Source: Amycolatopsis pithecellobii (GTDB lineage Bacteria > Actinomycetota > Actinomycetes > Mycobacteriales > Pseudonocardiaceae). From it: a stretch of DNA of 64,000 bases. The notes under the pieces are model-generated. The model saw only the letters and a program-made list of their open reading frames with translations, ran no database searches and was not told the origin of the DNA. Each line of letters begins with the position of its first letter. The first letter of the stretch is position 1. The translations under genes were made by a program, and so were the position numbers. Shown piece by piece: positions 24,464 through 33,284 of the stretch. The DNA lies in assembly GCF_009707865.1 (NCBI RefSeq), contig NZ_WMBA01000003.1, forward strand, positions 162,597 through 226,596. The letters are read 5' to 3'.

Positions 24464-24934
24464 AGCCTGTACGGCGCCTTCGGCGACAAACACCAGCTGT
24501 TCCTGCGGGTGTTCGAGGGCTACTGCGCCGACATCAGCGAACAGGTCGAGCAGGCCCTGGCCGGCCCGGATGCCGAGGCGTTCGAGCGGCTGCGCGCACA
24601 CGTGCGCGCCGTGGCTGCCGACACCGCGGCGGACGTCGAGCATCGCGGTTGCCTGCTGGCCAGGGGCACCTCGGAACTCGCCGGCCAGGACCCGGCCGTG
24701 GCCGCCCACGCCCTGCGCACCTTCGAATTCCTCGAAGATCTTTTCGTGGCGTGTCTGGAAAAGGCGCAGCGGCACGGCGACATCGACCCGGAGGCCGACC
24801 CGCGCGCACTGGCCGGCTTGCTGCTGGCGGTCCTGCGTGGGATCGAGGCACTGGGCAAGGCCGATAAGAGCGAGGCCTCGTTGCGCAGCATCGCCGAGAC
24901 CGCGTTGGCCGTTCTCCCGCGCCCGGCGCCGTAA
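24449..24934 (+). pseudogene. TetR-family regulator gene lacking its 5' end
   Basis: The plus frame reads LGKGSLYGAFGDKHQLFLRV, the recognition helix and following helix of a TetR regulator, then a TetR ligand domain ending at 24934. The first 35-40 residues (helices 1-2 and the start of the HTH) are absent. The homology begins at about 24450, exactly where the minus-strand SDR homology ends. GTG 24509 could restart translation but would give a protein without a DNA-binding domain. Confidence 0.75.
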
Positions 24935-25043
24935 ATATGCCACGAAACCGAGGCCGATCGTGGCTGACATCGGAGTGAGACAACTCCTAACCTTCAGGTC
25001 GCAGAAGATCAAGATGTCACGCGCGGCGAGACCCTACAGTTGC

Positions 25044-25250
25044 TCACCAGGTGACGCAGGGCGGACGCCGTGGTTTTCGCTCGGTGCCCGTGAACTTGAG
25101 CAGGATTGCGACGATCACACCGGGGACGGCGGCCGCCCACATCGCAACCCGCCGGCCGTAGGTTTGATCCAACCAGCCACCCGCGCTCAGGCCGATGAAC
25201 AAGCCGATGAAGGTGCCCGACGACCACAGCCCGATGGCGCGGGCTTGGCT
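25044..25250 (-). pseudogene. Internal fragment of an MFS transporter gene
   Basis: The minus strand encodes SQARAIGLWSSGTFIGLFIG followed by LSAGGWLDQTYGRRVAMW. This is the helix 5-6 region of an MFS carrier, ending at a stop at 25044. Nothing upstream continues it: the 5' side is the last codons of the aminotransferase-like gene in another frame. It is a scrap left by deletion, distinct from the fragment at 21372. Confidence 0.65.
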
Positions 25251-26319
25251 ACGCGCTGATCGTGGTTTTGAGAAACTGCAGAGACCGGGTGAGTTCTTGC
25301 CTGTCCTGATATGCCCCCAAGGCAATGCGGAGTGCGTTCGGATGGACATTGTCGACGGCGAAACCGTCGCCCTTCGCGGCGATGCCGTTCGCTCGCAGCC
25401 GGCTGCCGAGTTCCGTGATATTCCGCTCGCCGGATAGCGAAAGCCAGGCATGCGGGCCTTCGGGGACGGCCGCGATATCTTCCTGATCCAGGATTTCTCG
25501 CGCGATCGCCTGCCGGGCTCTGCATTCGGATCGAATCGCCGCGAGAATTGCCGACGCCGAGCCATCTGCGATCCACTGGCTCGCCATCGCGACCAGTAAT
25601 CGAGGGGCGAAGAGCGTGACGACACGGACGCCCTCGATCACCCGCGCCCTATCAGCCTCAGGCACGACGCAATACGCGACCCTCAGGCCCGGGGACACGC
25701 ATTTCGAGAGGCTTGACACGTAGCACGTCCGTTCCGGCGCGAAGGCGGCGAGCGGCCGTGTGCCGTTTTCCGGAAGTAGTCCATACGCGTCGTCTTCGAC
25801 GATCCGTAAATTGTATTGCTCGGCTACCGCGGCGATCTCGATGCGACGGCCTTCGGACATGGTGGCGGTGGTGGGATTGTGGATCGTGGGTGTGCAGTAG
25901 AGAACTTTTGGACGAACACGCTCGCACGTTTCGGCGAGCGAGGAAGGAATGATCCCTTCGCCATCGATCGCGACGCCGACGAGCGAGCGGCCGAAATGCC
26001 GGCTCACCGCGCGGATGCCGGGATAAGTAAGGTCTTCGGTGACAATCGTGTCGCCCGGCGCGGTCAGCGTGGTGACCAGTGCAACCAGCAGTGACGCGCC
26101 GCCCGCGCAGATCACTACTTCGTCCGCGGTGACGCTACCCAGCCGCGGACGCAACCACGACGCGCCGGCCAGACGATCTTCTTCGGCACCGGCCGTGCCT
26201 CCGTAATCGAGCAACTCGGGAATTCTTCCTTGATGCCGCAGAATCTCGATCGTGGAGGCAACTCTTTCCGGCAGGGCGGCACCTGGTGGCTGGGGCGGAA
26301 CATTGAGTCGAAGGTCCAT
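25249..26319 (-). CDS. MocR-like aminotransferase-fold protein without a DNA-binding domain
   Basis: 356 residues of fold-type I PLP enzyme. HNPT precedes the PLP region, EDDAYGLL holds the cofactor Asp/Tyr, and SLSKCVSPGLRVAY contains the PLP-lysine. The N-terminus (MDLRLNVPPQPPGAALPERV) matches the linker after the winged helix in MocR regulators, but here it is the start: AGGAGATCG precedes ATG 26319 and the upstream MFS gene ends 27 bases before. It is therefore either a true aminotransferase or a MocR remnant retained as an enzyme or sensor. It is the last gene of the HyuA operon. Confidence 0.8.
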   Translation of the reverse strand: MDLRLNVPPQPPGAALPERVASTIEILRHQGRIPELLDYGGTAGAEEDRLAGASWLRPRLGSVTADEVVICAGGASLLVALVTTLTAPGDTIVTEDLTYPGIRAVSRHFGRSLVGVAIDGEGIIPSSLAETCERVRPKVLYCTPTIHNPTTATMSEGRRIEIAAVAEQYNLRIVEDDAYGLLPENGTRPLAAFAPERTCYVSSLSKCVSPGLRVAYCVVPEADRARVIEGVRVVTLFAPRLLVAMASQWIADGSASAILAAIRSECRARQAIAREILDQEDIAAVPEGPHAWLSLSGERNITELGSRLRANGIAAKGDGFAVDNVHPNALRIALGAYQDRQELTRSLQFLKTTISA

Positions 26320-26346
26320 CGATCTCCTGTCGCTGTCGCCGCCACC

Positions 26347-27789
26347 TCAATCCTGGCTGAGGGCCTTGGTGGGCGCCGGCGTTTCGGTGAGCACCGTGTC
26401 GTCGTCCTTTGTCGCGTTGACTTCTTCCAGTGACCGTCCGGTGGTGCGGGGGCCGAACGCGGCGATGTTGATGATCAACAGAGCCATGATGACGCTGATG
26501 CCGATGAACATCGCGCCCGAGCCGTAGCCCTTGAGCAGCGGCAACAAAACGAAGGGCTGGACCGCGCCCGCGATACGGCTCACCGAGTAGCCGGTGCCGG
26601 CGCCGGTGGCTCGTAGCTGGGTGGGGAACAGTTCGCCCTGGTAGACGTGGTAGGCGTTGGAGAAGATGTTGCTGATGGCGGTGTAGAGGAATCCGGCGGT
26701 GAGCAGGAGCCATTCGGAATTGGTGAAACCGAAGACCAGGCCGCACACGATCATGCCGGCGGACGACAGCATCACGAGAGTACGGCGTTCGATGCGTTCG
26801 ATGATCGGCAGCGAAAGGAGCGAGCCGACGGGGTAGCCGATGTAGGTGATCGCGGCGTACACGAGGCCGGTGTTGAGGTCGAATCCTTTCACTGTCAGCA
26901 CGATCGGCGCGAGGATCCCGAAGCTGCCGAACCCGAAGTTCTGCAGGAAATGGAAAACCCACAGCATGATGGTGCGTTTGCGCCAGCGGGGCTCGAACAG
27001 TTCGCGGACCCGTGCGCGTCCGATGGGCGCGGCTTCCGTCCGGTCGGGTTCGGGCAGCGTGCCGGTTTCGGCGATGGCCCGGCGTTCGAACCTGCTGACG
27101 ATGGCGTCGGCTTCCTTGGTACGGCCGACCGATTCGAGCCAGCGCGGTGACTCGGGGAGGAAGCGCCGCAATGCCCAGCAGATGGCGGCTCCCAGCCCGC
27201 CGATGATGAACATCCATCGCCATCCGGCGAGGCCCCACACATCGCTTTTGGTGCTGATACCCCGGGCGAGGAACCCGACGCCGGGCACCGCGAGCAGTCC
27301 CACGGTGTAGGCCCAGCCGATGAACTTCCCCCGCACGCGAGCAGGTAGCAGGTCGGACAGGTAGGCGTCGACCAGCGGCAGCTCTCCGCCGACGCCGATG
27401 CCGGCGATGAAGCGGCAGATGACGAGTATCTCGATGTTCGGGCTGAACGCGCCGAGCACGGAGAAGACCGAATACAGGCTGAGCGTGAGGAAGAACGCGC
27501 GGCGGCGGCCGAACCGGTCGGCGATGCGGTTGAGCCAGATGGCTCCGATGAACGCCCCGATCAACGCCGAGGACAGCATGAGTTTCTGCGCGGTCGAGCC
27601 GTTCGCGATCCCGTATTCGCGGGTGAGGACCGAGCCGAGCGTGCCGGCGAGGAAAAGCTCGTACATTTCGAAAAATACGCCGATGCCGACGATCACGACC
27701 GCGAAAAGGTGCAGCCGGGTGATCGGAAGCCGGTTCAGCCGGGCGGCGACGCTGGCACCCCCGACGCTGCTGTACTGGTGGCTCGTCAC
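26347..27789 (-). CDS. MFS transporter
   Basis: 480 residues with about twelve helices. FFEMYELFLAGTLGSVL in helix 1, NRIADRFGRRRAFF as the MFS motif, RFIAGIGVGGELPLVDAYLSDLLPARVRGK in helix 4, and PESPRWL after helix 6 place it in the sugar/organic-acid branch of MFS. GTG 27789 follows GGAGGACAC. It is the fifth gene of the HyuA-HyuB operon and probably carries the operon's substrate. Confidence 0.86.
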   Translation of the reverse strand: MTSHQYSSVGGASVAARLNRLPITRLHLFAVVIVGIGVFFEMYELFLAGTLGSVLTREYGIANGSTAQKLMLSSALIGAFIGAIWLNRIADRFGRRRAFFLTLSLYSVFSVLGAFSPNIEILVICRFIAGIGVGGELPLVDAYLSDLLPARVRGKFIGWAYTVGLLAVPGVGFLARGISTKSDVWGLAGWRWMFIIGGLGAAICWALRRFLPESPRWLESVGRTKEADAIVSRFERRAIAETGTLPEPDRTEAAPIGRARVRELFEPRWRKRTIMLWVFHFLQNFGFGSFGILAPIVLTVKGFDLNTGLVYAAITYIGYPVGSLLSLPIIERIERRTLVMLSSAGMIVCGLVFGFTNSEWLLLTAGFLYTAISNIFSNAYHVYQGELFPTQLRATGAGTGYSVSRIAGAVQPFVLLPLLKGYGSGAMFIGISVIMALLIINIAAFGPRTTGRSLEEVNATKDDDTVLTETPAPTKALSQD

Positions 27790-27837
27790 GTGTCCTCCGT
27801 TGGATGTCGAGTGAGCCTGATGGGGAGTTCGTTACGG

Positions 27838-28605
27838 TTAAAGGGAACCGAGTCCCTCTCGAACAGCTTTGAGTTGCTCGCCGGCGGCGATCTGAAGCAG
27901 CCGGATGTCGGTCACGACCGTGACCATCCGGAATCCCATTTCGAGATAGCGCAGCGCTTCCTTGACGGAACTCGTGTGGATACCCGCGGCGATCCCGTGT
28001 TCCTTGCAGGCGGCGAGAATCTGCTGCAGAGCATCGGCGAGGGGCCCTGCACCGGCGCCGGGCCCGGGCGCATGTCCATAACTCAGCGCGAGATCCGCCG
28101 GGCCGACATAAATCCCGTCGACACCCGGGACGCCGGCGATCTCGCGCACGTTCTGCATGCCCCGCAGCGTCTCGATCATGACGAGGCAGCACACCGCGTC
28201 GTTGACTTGATACGGGTCGGTCCCGGCTCCGAAGTAGCTCCGCGTCGGCCCGAAACTGCGAGTTCCGGCCGGGGCGTACCGGCAAGCGGCGACGGCCTGC
28301 CCTGCTTGGGCCGCGTCGTCCACCAGCGGCACGATCACCCCATTGGCGCCGGCGTCCAGCGCCCGCCCGATCTCGGTGGCGTCGTTGCGTGCTACGCGCA
28401 CCAGTGGCGCGGCACCGGTCCTGGCCAGCGCGGTCATCGTGGCGACGAAGGAATCGAAGCCGATCAGTCCGTGCTGTTGGTCCACACAGACGTAATCGAA
28501 CCCGGTGAGCGCCAGCTTTTCCGCGATGACGGGGTCCCGGGTGGTACTCCACGCTCCGAGCAGCGCGGTTTTTCCGGCCAGTTCGGTCTTGAATCCGGGC
28601 AGCAT
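27838..28605 (-). CDS. HpcH/HpaI-family aldolase
   Basis: 255 residues. The family motifs are visible: GAWSTTRDP at the N-terminus, DYVCVDQQHGLIGF with the catalytic-loop His, MIETLRGMQN with the metal-binding Glu, and YVGPADLALSYG with the metal-binding Asp. HpaI-type enzymes cleave 4-hydroxy-2-oxo acids to pyruvate and an aldehyde with a divalent metal. ATG 28605 follows AAAGGAG. It sits 5 bases after the bicupin stop, so a retro-aldol step in this pathway is likely. Confidence 0.9.
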   Translation of the reverse strand: MLPGFKTELAGKTALLGAWSTTRDPVIAEKLALTGFDYVCVDQQHGLIGFDSFVATMTALARTGAAPLVRVARNDATEIGRALDAGANGVIVPLVDDAAQAGQAVAACRYAPAGTRSFGPTRSYFGAGTDPYQVNDAVCCLVMIETLRGMQNVREIAGVPGVDGIYVGPADLALSYGHAPGPGAGAGPLADALQQILAACKEHGIAAGIHTSSVKEALRYLEMGFRMVTVVTDIRLLQIAAGEQLKAVREGLGSL

Positions 28606-28610
28606 CCGCC

Positions 28611-29387
28611 TCACTCCTTTGCCGCGAGGTCCACGACGGTGAACCACGGATGTTCCGGCGAGTGCGGCTGCTCGGGCCCTGGTGCGTGGATGACGAGGTG
28701 ACGCTCGAAATCCGGACCTTCGTTCCACTGGCGGTGCGGTACCCCGGCCGGGATGACGACGAGTTCCCGTGCGTGCGCGACGTGTGTCGTCAGGGCGTAC
28801 TGGACGTGCAGGCTGCCGTCCAGGACCAGATAGAACTGGTCGTAGTCATGGATGTGCAGCGGGGGACCGGCGTCGCCCGCGGGCTCGGTCACGACGTAGG
28901 CCTCGACCTGACGGGAGCCCTTGGCCCGGGTGATGAGTTTCTCCATTCGCCTGTTCTCGCCGTCGAAGGGGGACAGGTCGCGGCACTCGGTGTAATAGGG
29001 AAGCCCTTGCGCATCGGTGGACGTGGTTTTGTCGCCCAGAGGGCGGCCGATGATGCCACCCGGCGCGAGAATCTCCAAATGTATTTCGTCCTTGTCACCG
29101 GGGTTCCAGTTGTGGTGCGGGACCCCGGCGGGGACGAAGATCACCGATCCCGCCGTGACGTCCTTGACTTCCTCGCCGAGCTGGATGGTGATATCGCCGT
29201 CGAGGACGTAGTAGATCTGGTCGCTGGTATGGGTGTGATTGCCCGGCCCTTTCGCCCCGGCGGGGACGAAGGTCGAGATGAGAATGCAGCTCTCACCGTT
29301 GTAGATGACCTTGCCCCGGTAACCGTCTTCAAAGGCGATATTGGCGGTGTCGACGTCGAAATCGAACTTTCGGATGGGTGAAAACAT
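28611..29387 (-). CDS. Bicupin-domain protein
   Basis: 258 residues made of two cupin domains (about 1-125 and 140-258). Each has the first cupin motif with two His (NHTHTSDQ and LHIHDYDQ) and the second with one His (GVPHHNWN and GVPHRQWN). In both, the canonical Glu of HxHxxxxE is replaced by Gln. The length is well below gentisate dioxygenase (about 350), so although a bicupin near a salicyloyl-CoA-type hydroxylase invites that idea, it is more likely another cupin dioxygenase or isomerase. The ATG abuts the HyuB stop. Confidence 0.82.
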   Translation of the reverse strand: MFSPIRKFDFDVDTANIAFEDGYRGKVIYNGESCILISTFVPAGAKGPGNHTHTSDQIYYVLDGDITIQLGEEVKDVTAGSVIFVPAGVPHHNWNPGDKDEIHLEILAPGGIIGRPLGDKTTSTDAQGLPYYTECRDLSPFDGENRRMEKLITRAKGSRQVEAYVVTEPAGDAGPPLHIHDYDQFYLVLDGSLHVQYALTTHVAHARELVVIPAGVPHRQWNEGPDFERHLVIHAPGPEQPHSPEHPWFTVVDLAAKE

Positions 29388-30944
29388 TCAGATCTCTCCC
29401 GTTTCTGTGACTGCGCCCATACCTCCGCCGCCGGCGGATTCGAGTAGCAAGCGGTCGCCGACCTCGACGCGACCACGGAAGCGCGAAGGGAGGACCTCGC
29501 CGTTGAGTTCGGCGTTGGACGGGAGTCCCTCGCCGCCGCCGAGGAGCCCTTGCGGCGGCATATGGGTTCGCTGCCGCAACACGTCCACGGTCGCCCCGCA
29601 CCGGACGAACTCGAACTCGACGATCATGCCGTCGCCACCGGTGGTCCTCCCGGCACCGCCGGACCCGGCGCGGCGTTCCTGGCGCAGGTACCGGACATAT
29701 CCCTCTTGTTCCGTCAGTTCGATCTGCTTGCGCCGGGCGCGTGCGGGGAACGTCGTCGCCACCAGTCCGTCGCGATGGCGGCGCGCGCCCTGTCCGCAGC
29801 TCGCGGTGACCCGGCCTTCGGGCGCCACGCCTTCGTCGGGGTTGAAGTGGGCCATCACGTCGGGTCCGCAACTGTCGGCTGCGAGAAATGGCGGCTCCGC
29901 GTCCGTGAGGGCACGCAGGACGAGCTGTGTCACGTTCTGACCGATCGCGGTCCGCATCGCGGTCGGTGCGGGATGTTTGCAGGCGACGATCGACCCTTCG
30001 GGAGCGACGACCTTGATCGGCGCCATCGTGCCCGCGTTCCACGGCAGCCGGTTGGTCACGGCCAGCCGCACCGCGTACTGGCTGTATCCGGCCGTGTAGA
30101 CGAGCGTGGAGTTCACCCCTCGGCGCACCTCGTCACAGGTCCCGGCATAGTCGACGACGACGTTCGCGTCGTCGTCCACGGTGACCCGGACGCGCACGTC
30201 GAGAGGTTCACTGCCGGGGCCGAGCGGGTCGAATTCGACCGAGGCGCTGTACTCGCCCGGCCGCAATTGCCGCAGAGCGTCCCGCATGGCCCGTTCGGAC
30301 CGGTCGATGATCTCGTCCGAGAGGGCATCGAGATCTTCGAGATCGAGCTCGTCGAGGAGGCGTTCCACGCCCTGGGCCCCGATCTGGATGCCCGTGATGG
30401 CGGCTTCGAGATCACCGGCGAAGTACTCGGGGCGCCGGACGTTCGCGAGCATTACCTGGTAGAGCTCTTCGTTGCGCTGTCCGGCCGCCACCAGCTTCAC
30501 CGGTGGCAGATAGAGGCCTTCCTCGTAGATGTCGTTGGCCCAGCTCGTGATTCCGAGTCCGCCGATGTCGGTTGCGTGGAAGATGGCTCCGGCCGCTCCC
30601 ACGAGGCGTGAGTTCCGGAAGATGGGTGCCACCACCGCCACGTCGAGCAGGTGCCCTGAGGTGACCCACGGGTCGTTCAGCACATAGACATCGCCTTCCC
30701 GCATCGACTCGGCCGGATAGGCGCGCATGACTTCCTGGCACACCGCGGCGATCGGCGCCATATGACCGGTCGAACCGATGTCGCTCACGATGAGCAGCCG
30801 GCCATGCCGATCGACGAAGGCCAGTGCGATATCGACGAGGTCCTGCACGGTCGGGCTGAACGCCGTACGGTAAACGCTCGTGGCGGCGCTGTTCGCCAGT
30901 GCCATGAGCCGGTCCCAGGCGACTTTGACGACGACTTCGTCCAT
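29388..30944 (-). CDS. hyuB: Hydantoinase B/oxoprolinase-family protein
   Basis: 518 residues. It shows the HyuB pattern: YRTAFSPTVQDLVDIALAFVDRHG at the N-terminus, GHMAPIAAVCQEV, NDPWVTSGHLLDVAVVAPIF, and the C-terminal glycine-rich RAGSGGAGRTTGGDGM. HyuB pairs with HyuA to form ATP-dependent N-methylhydantoinase, oxoprolinase or acetone-carboxylase-like enzymes. ATG 30944 has GGAG at 6-base spacing; an upstream ATG at 30968 would overlap the HyuA stop by 8 bases. It is the second gene of the operon. Confidence 0.88.
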   Translation of the reverse strand: MDEVVVKVAWDRLMALANSAATSVYRTAFSPTVQDLVDIALAFVDRHGRLLIVSDIGSTGHMAPIAAVCQEVMRAYPAESMREGDVYVLNDPWVTSGHLLDVAVVAPIFRNSRLVGAAGAIFHATDIGGLGITSWANDIYEEGLYLPPVKLVAAGQRNEELYQVMLANVRRPEYFAGDLEAAITGIQIGAQGVERLLDELDLEDLDALSDEIIDRSERAMRDALRQLRPGEYSASVEFDPLGPGSEPLDVRVRVTVDDDANVVVDYAGTCDEVRRGVNSTLVYTAGYSQYAVRLAVTNRLPWNAGTMAPIKVVAPEGSIVACKHPAPTAMRTAIGQNVTQLVLRALTDAEPPFLAADSCGPDVMAHFNPDEGVAPEGRVTASCGQGARRHRDGLVATTFPARARRKQIELTEQEGYVRYLRQERRAGSGGAGRTTGGDGMIVEFEFVRCGATVDVLRQRTHMPPQGLLGGGEGLPSNAELNGEVLPSRFRGRVEVGDRLLLESAGGGGMGAVTETGEI

Positions 30945-30960
30945 CTTGTCTCCAGTGGGT

Positions 30961-33054
30961 TCAGGCATGCGGAGCCACCGCCTCGAGGATGAGTGTTCCT
31001 TCGTCCAGCCGCTGCCAGTTCCATCCGGGCGGCACGACGGTGGTGGTGTGGTTCTCGGTGATCAGCGCGGGACCACTGCCGTGGGCCGTCTCGCCGACTC
31101 GCTGGTACGCCGGGATCGTCGATGGTCCACTGTGGACGAAGGTGGCGCGCGTCGTCCGTGGTTGATCGCTGCCCGCGGGGATGTGCGAGGTGTCGAGCCG
31201 GATATCGGGCGTCCTGCCCAGTCCCTCGACCCGGAGGTTCACCATTTCCGTTGCGGCGTCCGGACAACGGTTGTACAGCCGCACGTACTCCTTCCGGAAC
31301 GTCCGGACGACCTCGTCGGCCGGGGGGATCTCGGGCCCCAGGTTGACGGTGAGCACGTGGTGCTGGCGCGCGAAGCGCAGATCCGCCCGTGCCGTCACCT
31401 CCACGTCGCCGGATTCCATCACCGTTGCTATCTCCGCTTTCATGTCCTCGAACGCCTCTTGGACCTGCTGGTATTCGGTCGCTGCCCAGGGCAGCCGCAG
31501 CTTCAGTGACCGCACCGTCTCGAATTTCTCCGGCGCCCACACCAGGCCCACCGCACTGAACACGCCGGGCTCGGGCGGGATGATGACCCGCTTGATGCCT
31601 ACCTGGCTCGCGATTCCACAGGCGTGGATGGGCGCTGCTCCGCCGGACGCCAGCAACACGTGCTCCTCGACGCGCCGTCCACGGTCGGCGGCGGCCACGC
31701 GCACGGCGCCGGCCATCTTCTCGTTCGCGATCCGGTGGATCCCGAGCGCGACCTCTTCGACCGCGCCATCGCCGTCCGGCGCACCGGATGCCAAGCCGGC
31801 TACGGCTGTACGCGCCAGTTCGGGGTGGATGTCGCTGACTCCGCCCAGGCGCTGCCAAGGGGGAAGGTAACCCAGCACGACATTGGCGTCGGTGACCGTG
31901 GGAAGTGTCCCTCCGCGCCCGTATACGGCCGGACCGGGTTCCGACGAGGCACTCTCGGGACCGACCTCGATCAGTCCCAGTTCGTTTCGCCGCGCGATGC
32001 TACTGCCGCCGGCGCCGATCTCGACCAGGTCGACCGAGGGGACGAGCAACGACATGCCGGATCCCGTCCGGTGCAGCTCGTCCCGCGCGACCTCGATGGT
32101 GTGGGAGAGCTCGATGGGTGCGTGCGGCTCGATGAAAACGATCTTGGCGGTGGTCCCGCCCATATCGAGCGCGACGACGGGCGCTCCCGCCTCGCGGAGG
32201 AAGTCCGAGGAGCCGATGAACGCGTGTGCCGCCGTCACGCCGGCGGCCGGCCCCGATTCGACGATCCGCACCGGCAGGTCCTGCGCGGTGCGCGCCGAGC
32301 ACAGGCCGCCGTCGGACAGCATCATCATGAACCTGCTGTCCGCGCCGAGTCGCGCATGGGTTTCGTCCTCGAGCCGGGCCAGATACTGCTTCATCACCGG
32401 TTTGACGAAGGCGTTCGCGACGGCCGTGATGGTGCGGTAGTACTCGCCGGCCTCGCGTGAGGTGTCCGACGACAGGGACACTTCGAGTTCGGGGCGCAGT
32501 GCCAGCAGCGCATCGCGCACCTCGCGCTCGTGAGCCGGGTTCATATGCGAGTTCAGCAGCGAGACCGCGACCGTTTCCGTCAGACGAGGGGCGATTTTCT
32601 TGATCGCGTCGTGATCGAGGGCCGCGATTTCGGCGCCCTGGAAATCGGTGCGCTCTGCCACCTCGTGGATGTTCTGCTTGTCCACCAAGGGCGGCAGGTA
32701 CTCGATGTCGAGGTCCCAGATATCGAATCGTTGCAACTGAGGGAAATCCAGCACATCACGGAAGCCGTCCGTGGTGACGAGCGAGACCTCGGCTCCGTCT
32801 CGCGTCACGTAGGCGTTCGACACCAGGGTCGTGCCGTGGATGAGCCGGGTGGAGACATCGGAGGGAAGGTCAGGGCCGGGTCCGGGCAGTGCCGCCAGAC
32901 ACCTGTCGATACCGGCCCGGATGGCTTCCAGCAGGTCGCCGTAGGTCGTCATCACCTTGGCGGTGAAGACGAGCGCGCCACCTGCGCTCAGCACCACGTC
33001 AGTGAAGGTGCCGCCGATGTCGACACCGATCCTGATGCTGTCTTTTCGAGTCAC
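30961..33054 (-). CDS. hyuA: Hydantoinase A/oxoprolinase-family ATP-binding subunit
   Basis: 697 residues. GVDIGGTFTDVVL at residue 10 is the first phosphate-binding motif of the ASKHA fold, ALDMGGTTAKIVFIE is the second, and VDLVEIGAGGSSIA is a strong family marker. ASGGAAPIHACGIA lies in the C-terminal part. It couples ATP hydrolysis to opening or carboxylation of a substrate with HyuB. GTG 33054 follows AGGAGG. It heads the six-gene minus operon down to 25249, and its promoter gap contains a TGTCA-N6-TGACA repeat. Confidence 0.9.
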   Translation of the reverse strand: MTRKDSIRIGVDIGGTFTDVVLSAGGALVFTAKVMTTYGDLLEAIRAGIDRCLAALPGPGPDLPSDVSTRLIHGTTLVSNAYVTRDGAEVSLVTTDGFRDVLDFPQLQRFDIWDLDIEYLPPLVDKQNIHEVAERTDFQGAEIAALDHDAIKKIAPRLTETVAVSLLNSHMNPAHEREVRDALLALRPELEVSLSSDTSREAGEYYRTITAVANAFVKPVMKQYLARLEDETHARLGADSRFMMMLSDGGLCSARTAQDLPVRIVESGPAAGVTAAHAFIGSSDFLREAGAPVVALDMGGTTAKIVFIEPHAPIELSHTIEVARDELHRTGSGMSLLVPSVDLVEIGAGGSSIARRNELGLIEVGPESASSEPGPAVYGRGGTLPTVTDANVVLGYLPPWQRLGGVSDIHPELARTAVAGLASGAPDGDGAVEEVALGIHRIANEKMAGAVRVAAADRGRRVEEHVLLASGGAAPIHACGIASQVGIKRVIIPPEPGVFSAVGLVWAPEKFETVRSLKLRLPWAATEYQQVQEAFEDMKAEIATVMESGDVEVTARADLRFARQHHVLTVNLGPEIPPADEVVRTFRKEYVRLYNRCPDAATEMVNLRVEGLGRTPDIRLDTSHIPAGSDQPRTTRATFVHSGPSTIPAYQRVGETAHGSGPALITENHTTTVVPPGWNWQRLDEGTLILEAVAPHA

Positions 33055-33238
33055 GCCCCGGGCCTCCTGCTTCGAACGGCCGGGTCGGACGTGCTCCGGC
33101 GGAATAGCATCGAATAATCATCCCGTCTGGAAAGAATGGCTTCGGTTCGAATTCGCAATCCTCGCGGCACCTCGCCCGCGGCGCAAAGGCGCGGACGCCG
33201 TGCATTGCCTGCCTACGATACTGAGCTTCTTGCAAATA

Positions 33239-33254
33239 TGTCAATAGTCTGACA
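33239..33254. promoter_or_regulatory. Inverted repeat TGTCA-N6-TGACA upstream of hyuA
   Basis: TGTCA at 33239-33243 and TGACA at 33250-33254 form a perfect inverted repeat about 185 bases before the hyuA GTG, in the gap after the SDR stop. The half-site recurs in the SDR/monooxygenase divergent promoter, suggesting one regulator for both. Confidence 0.45.
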
Positions 33255-33284
33255 CATGTGACCGATGGTGCGGGGGTGGGCAGG

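Noticed and set aside
26135..28552. 805-codon minus-strand frame
   Set aside because: It runs out of frame through the MFS and aldolase genes and is extremely Arg/His/Pro-rich; it is a shadow of the real genes.
28611..29387. Gentisate 1,2-dioxygenase for the bicupin
   Set aside because: The length is about 100 residues too short and both metal Glu positions are Gln, so the context alone is not enough.
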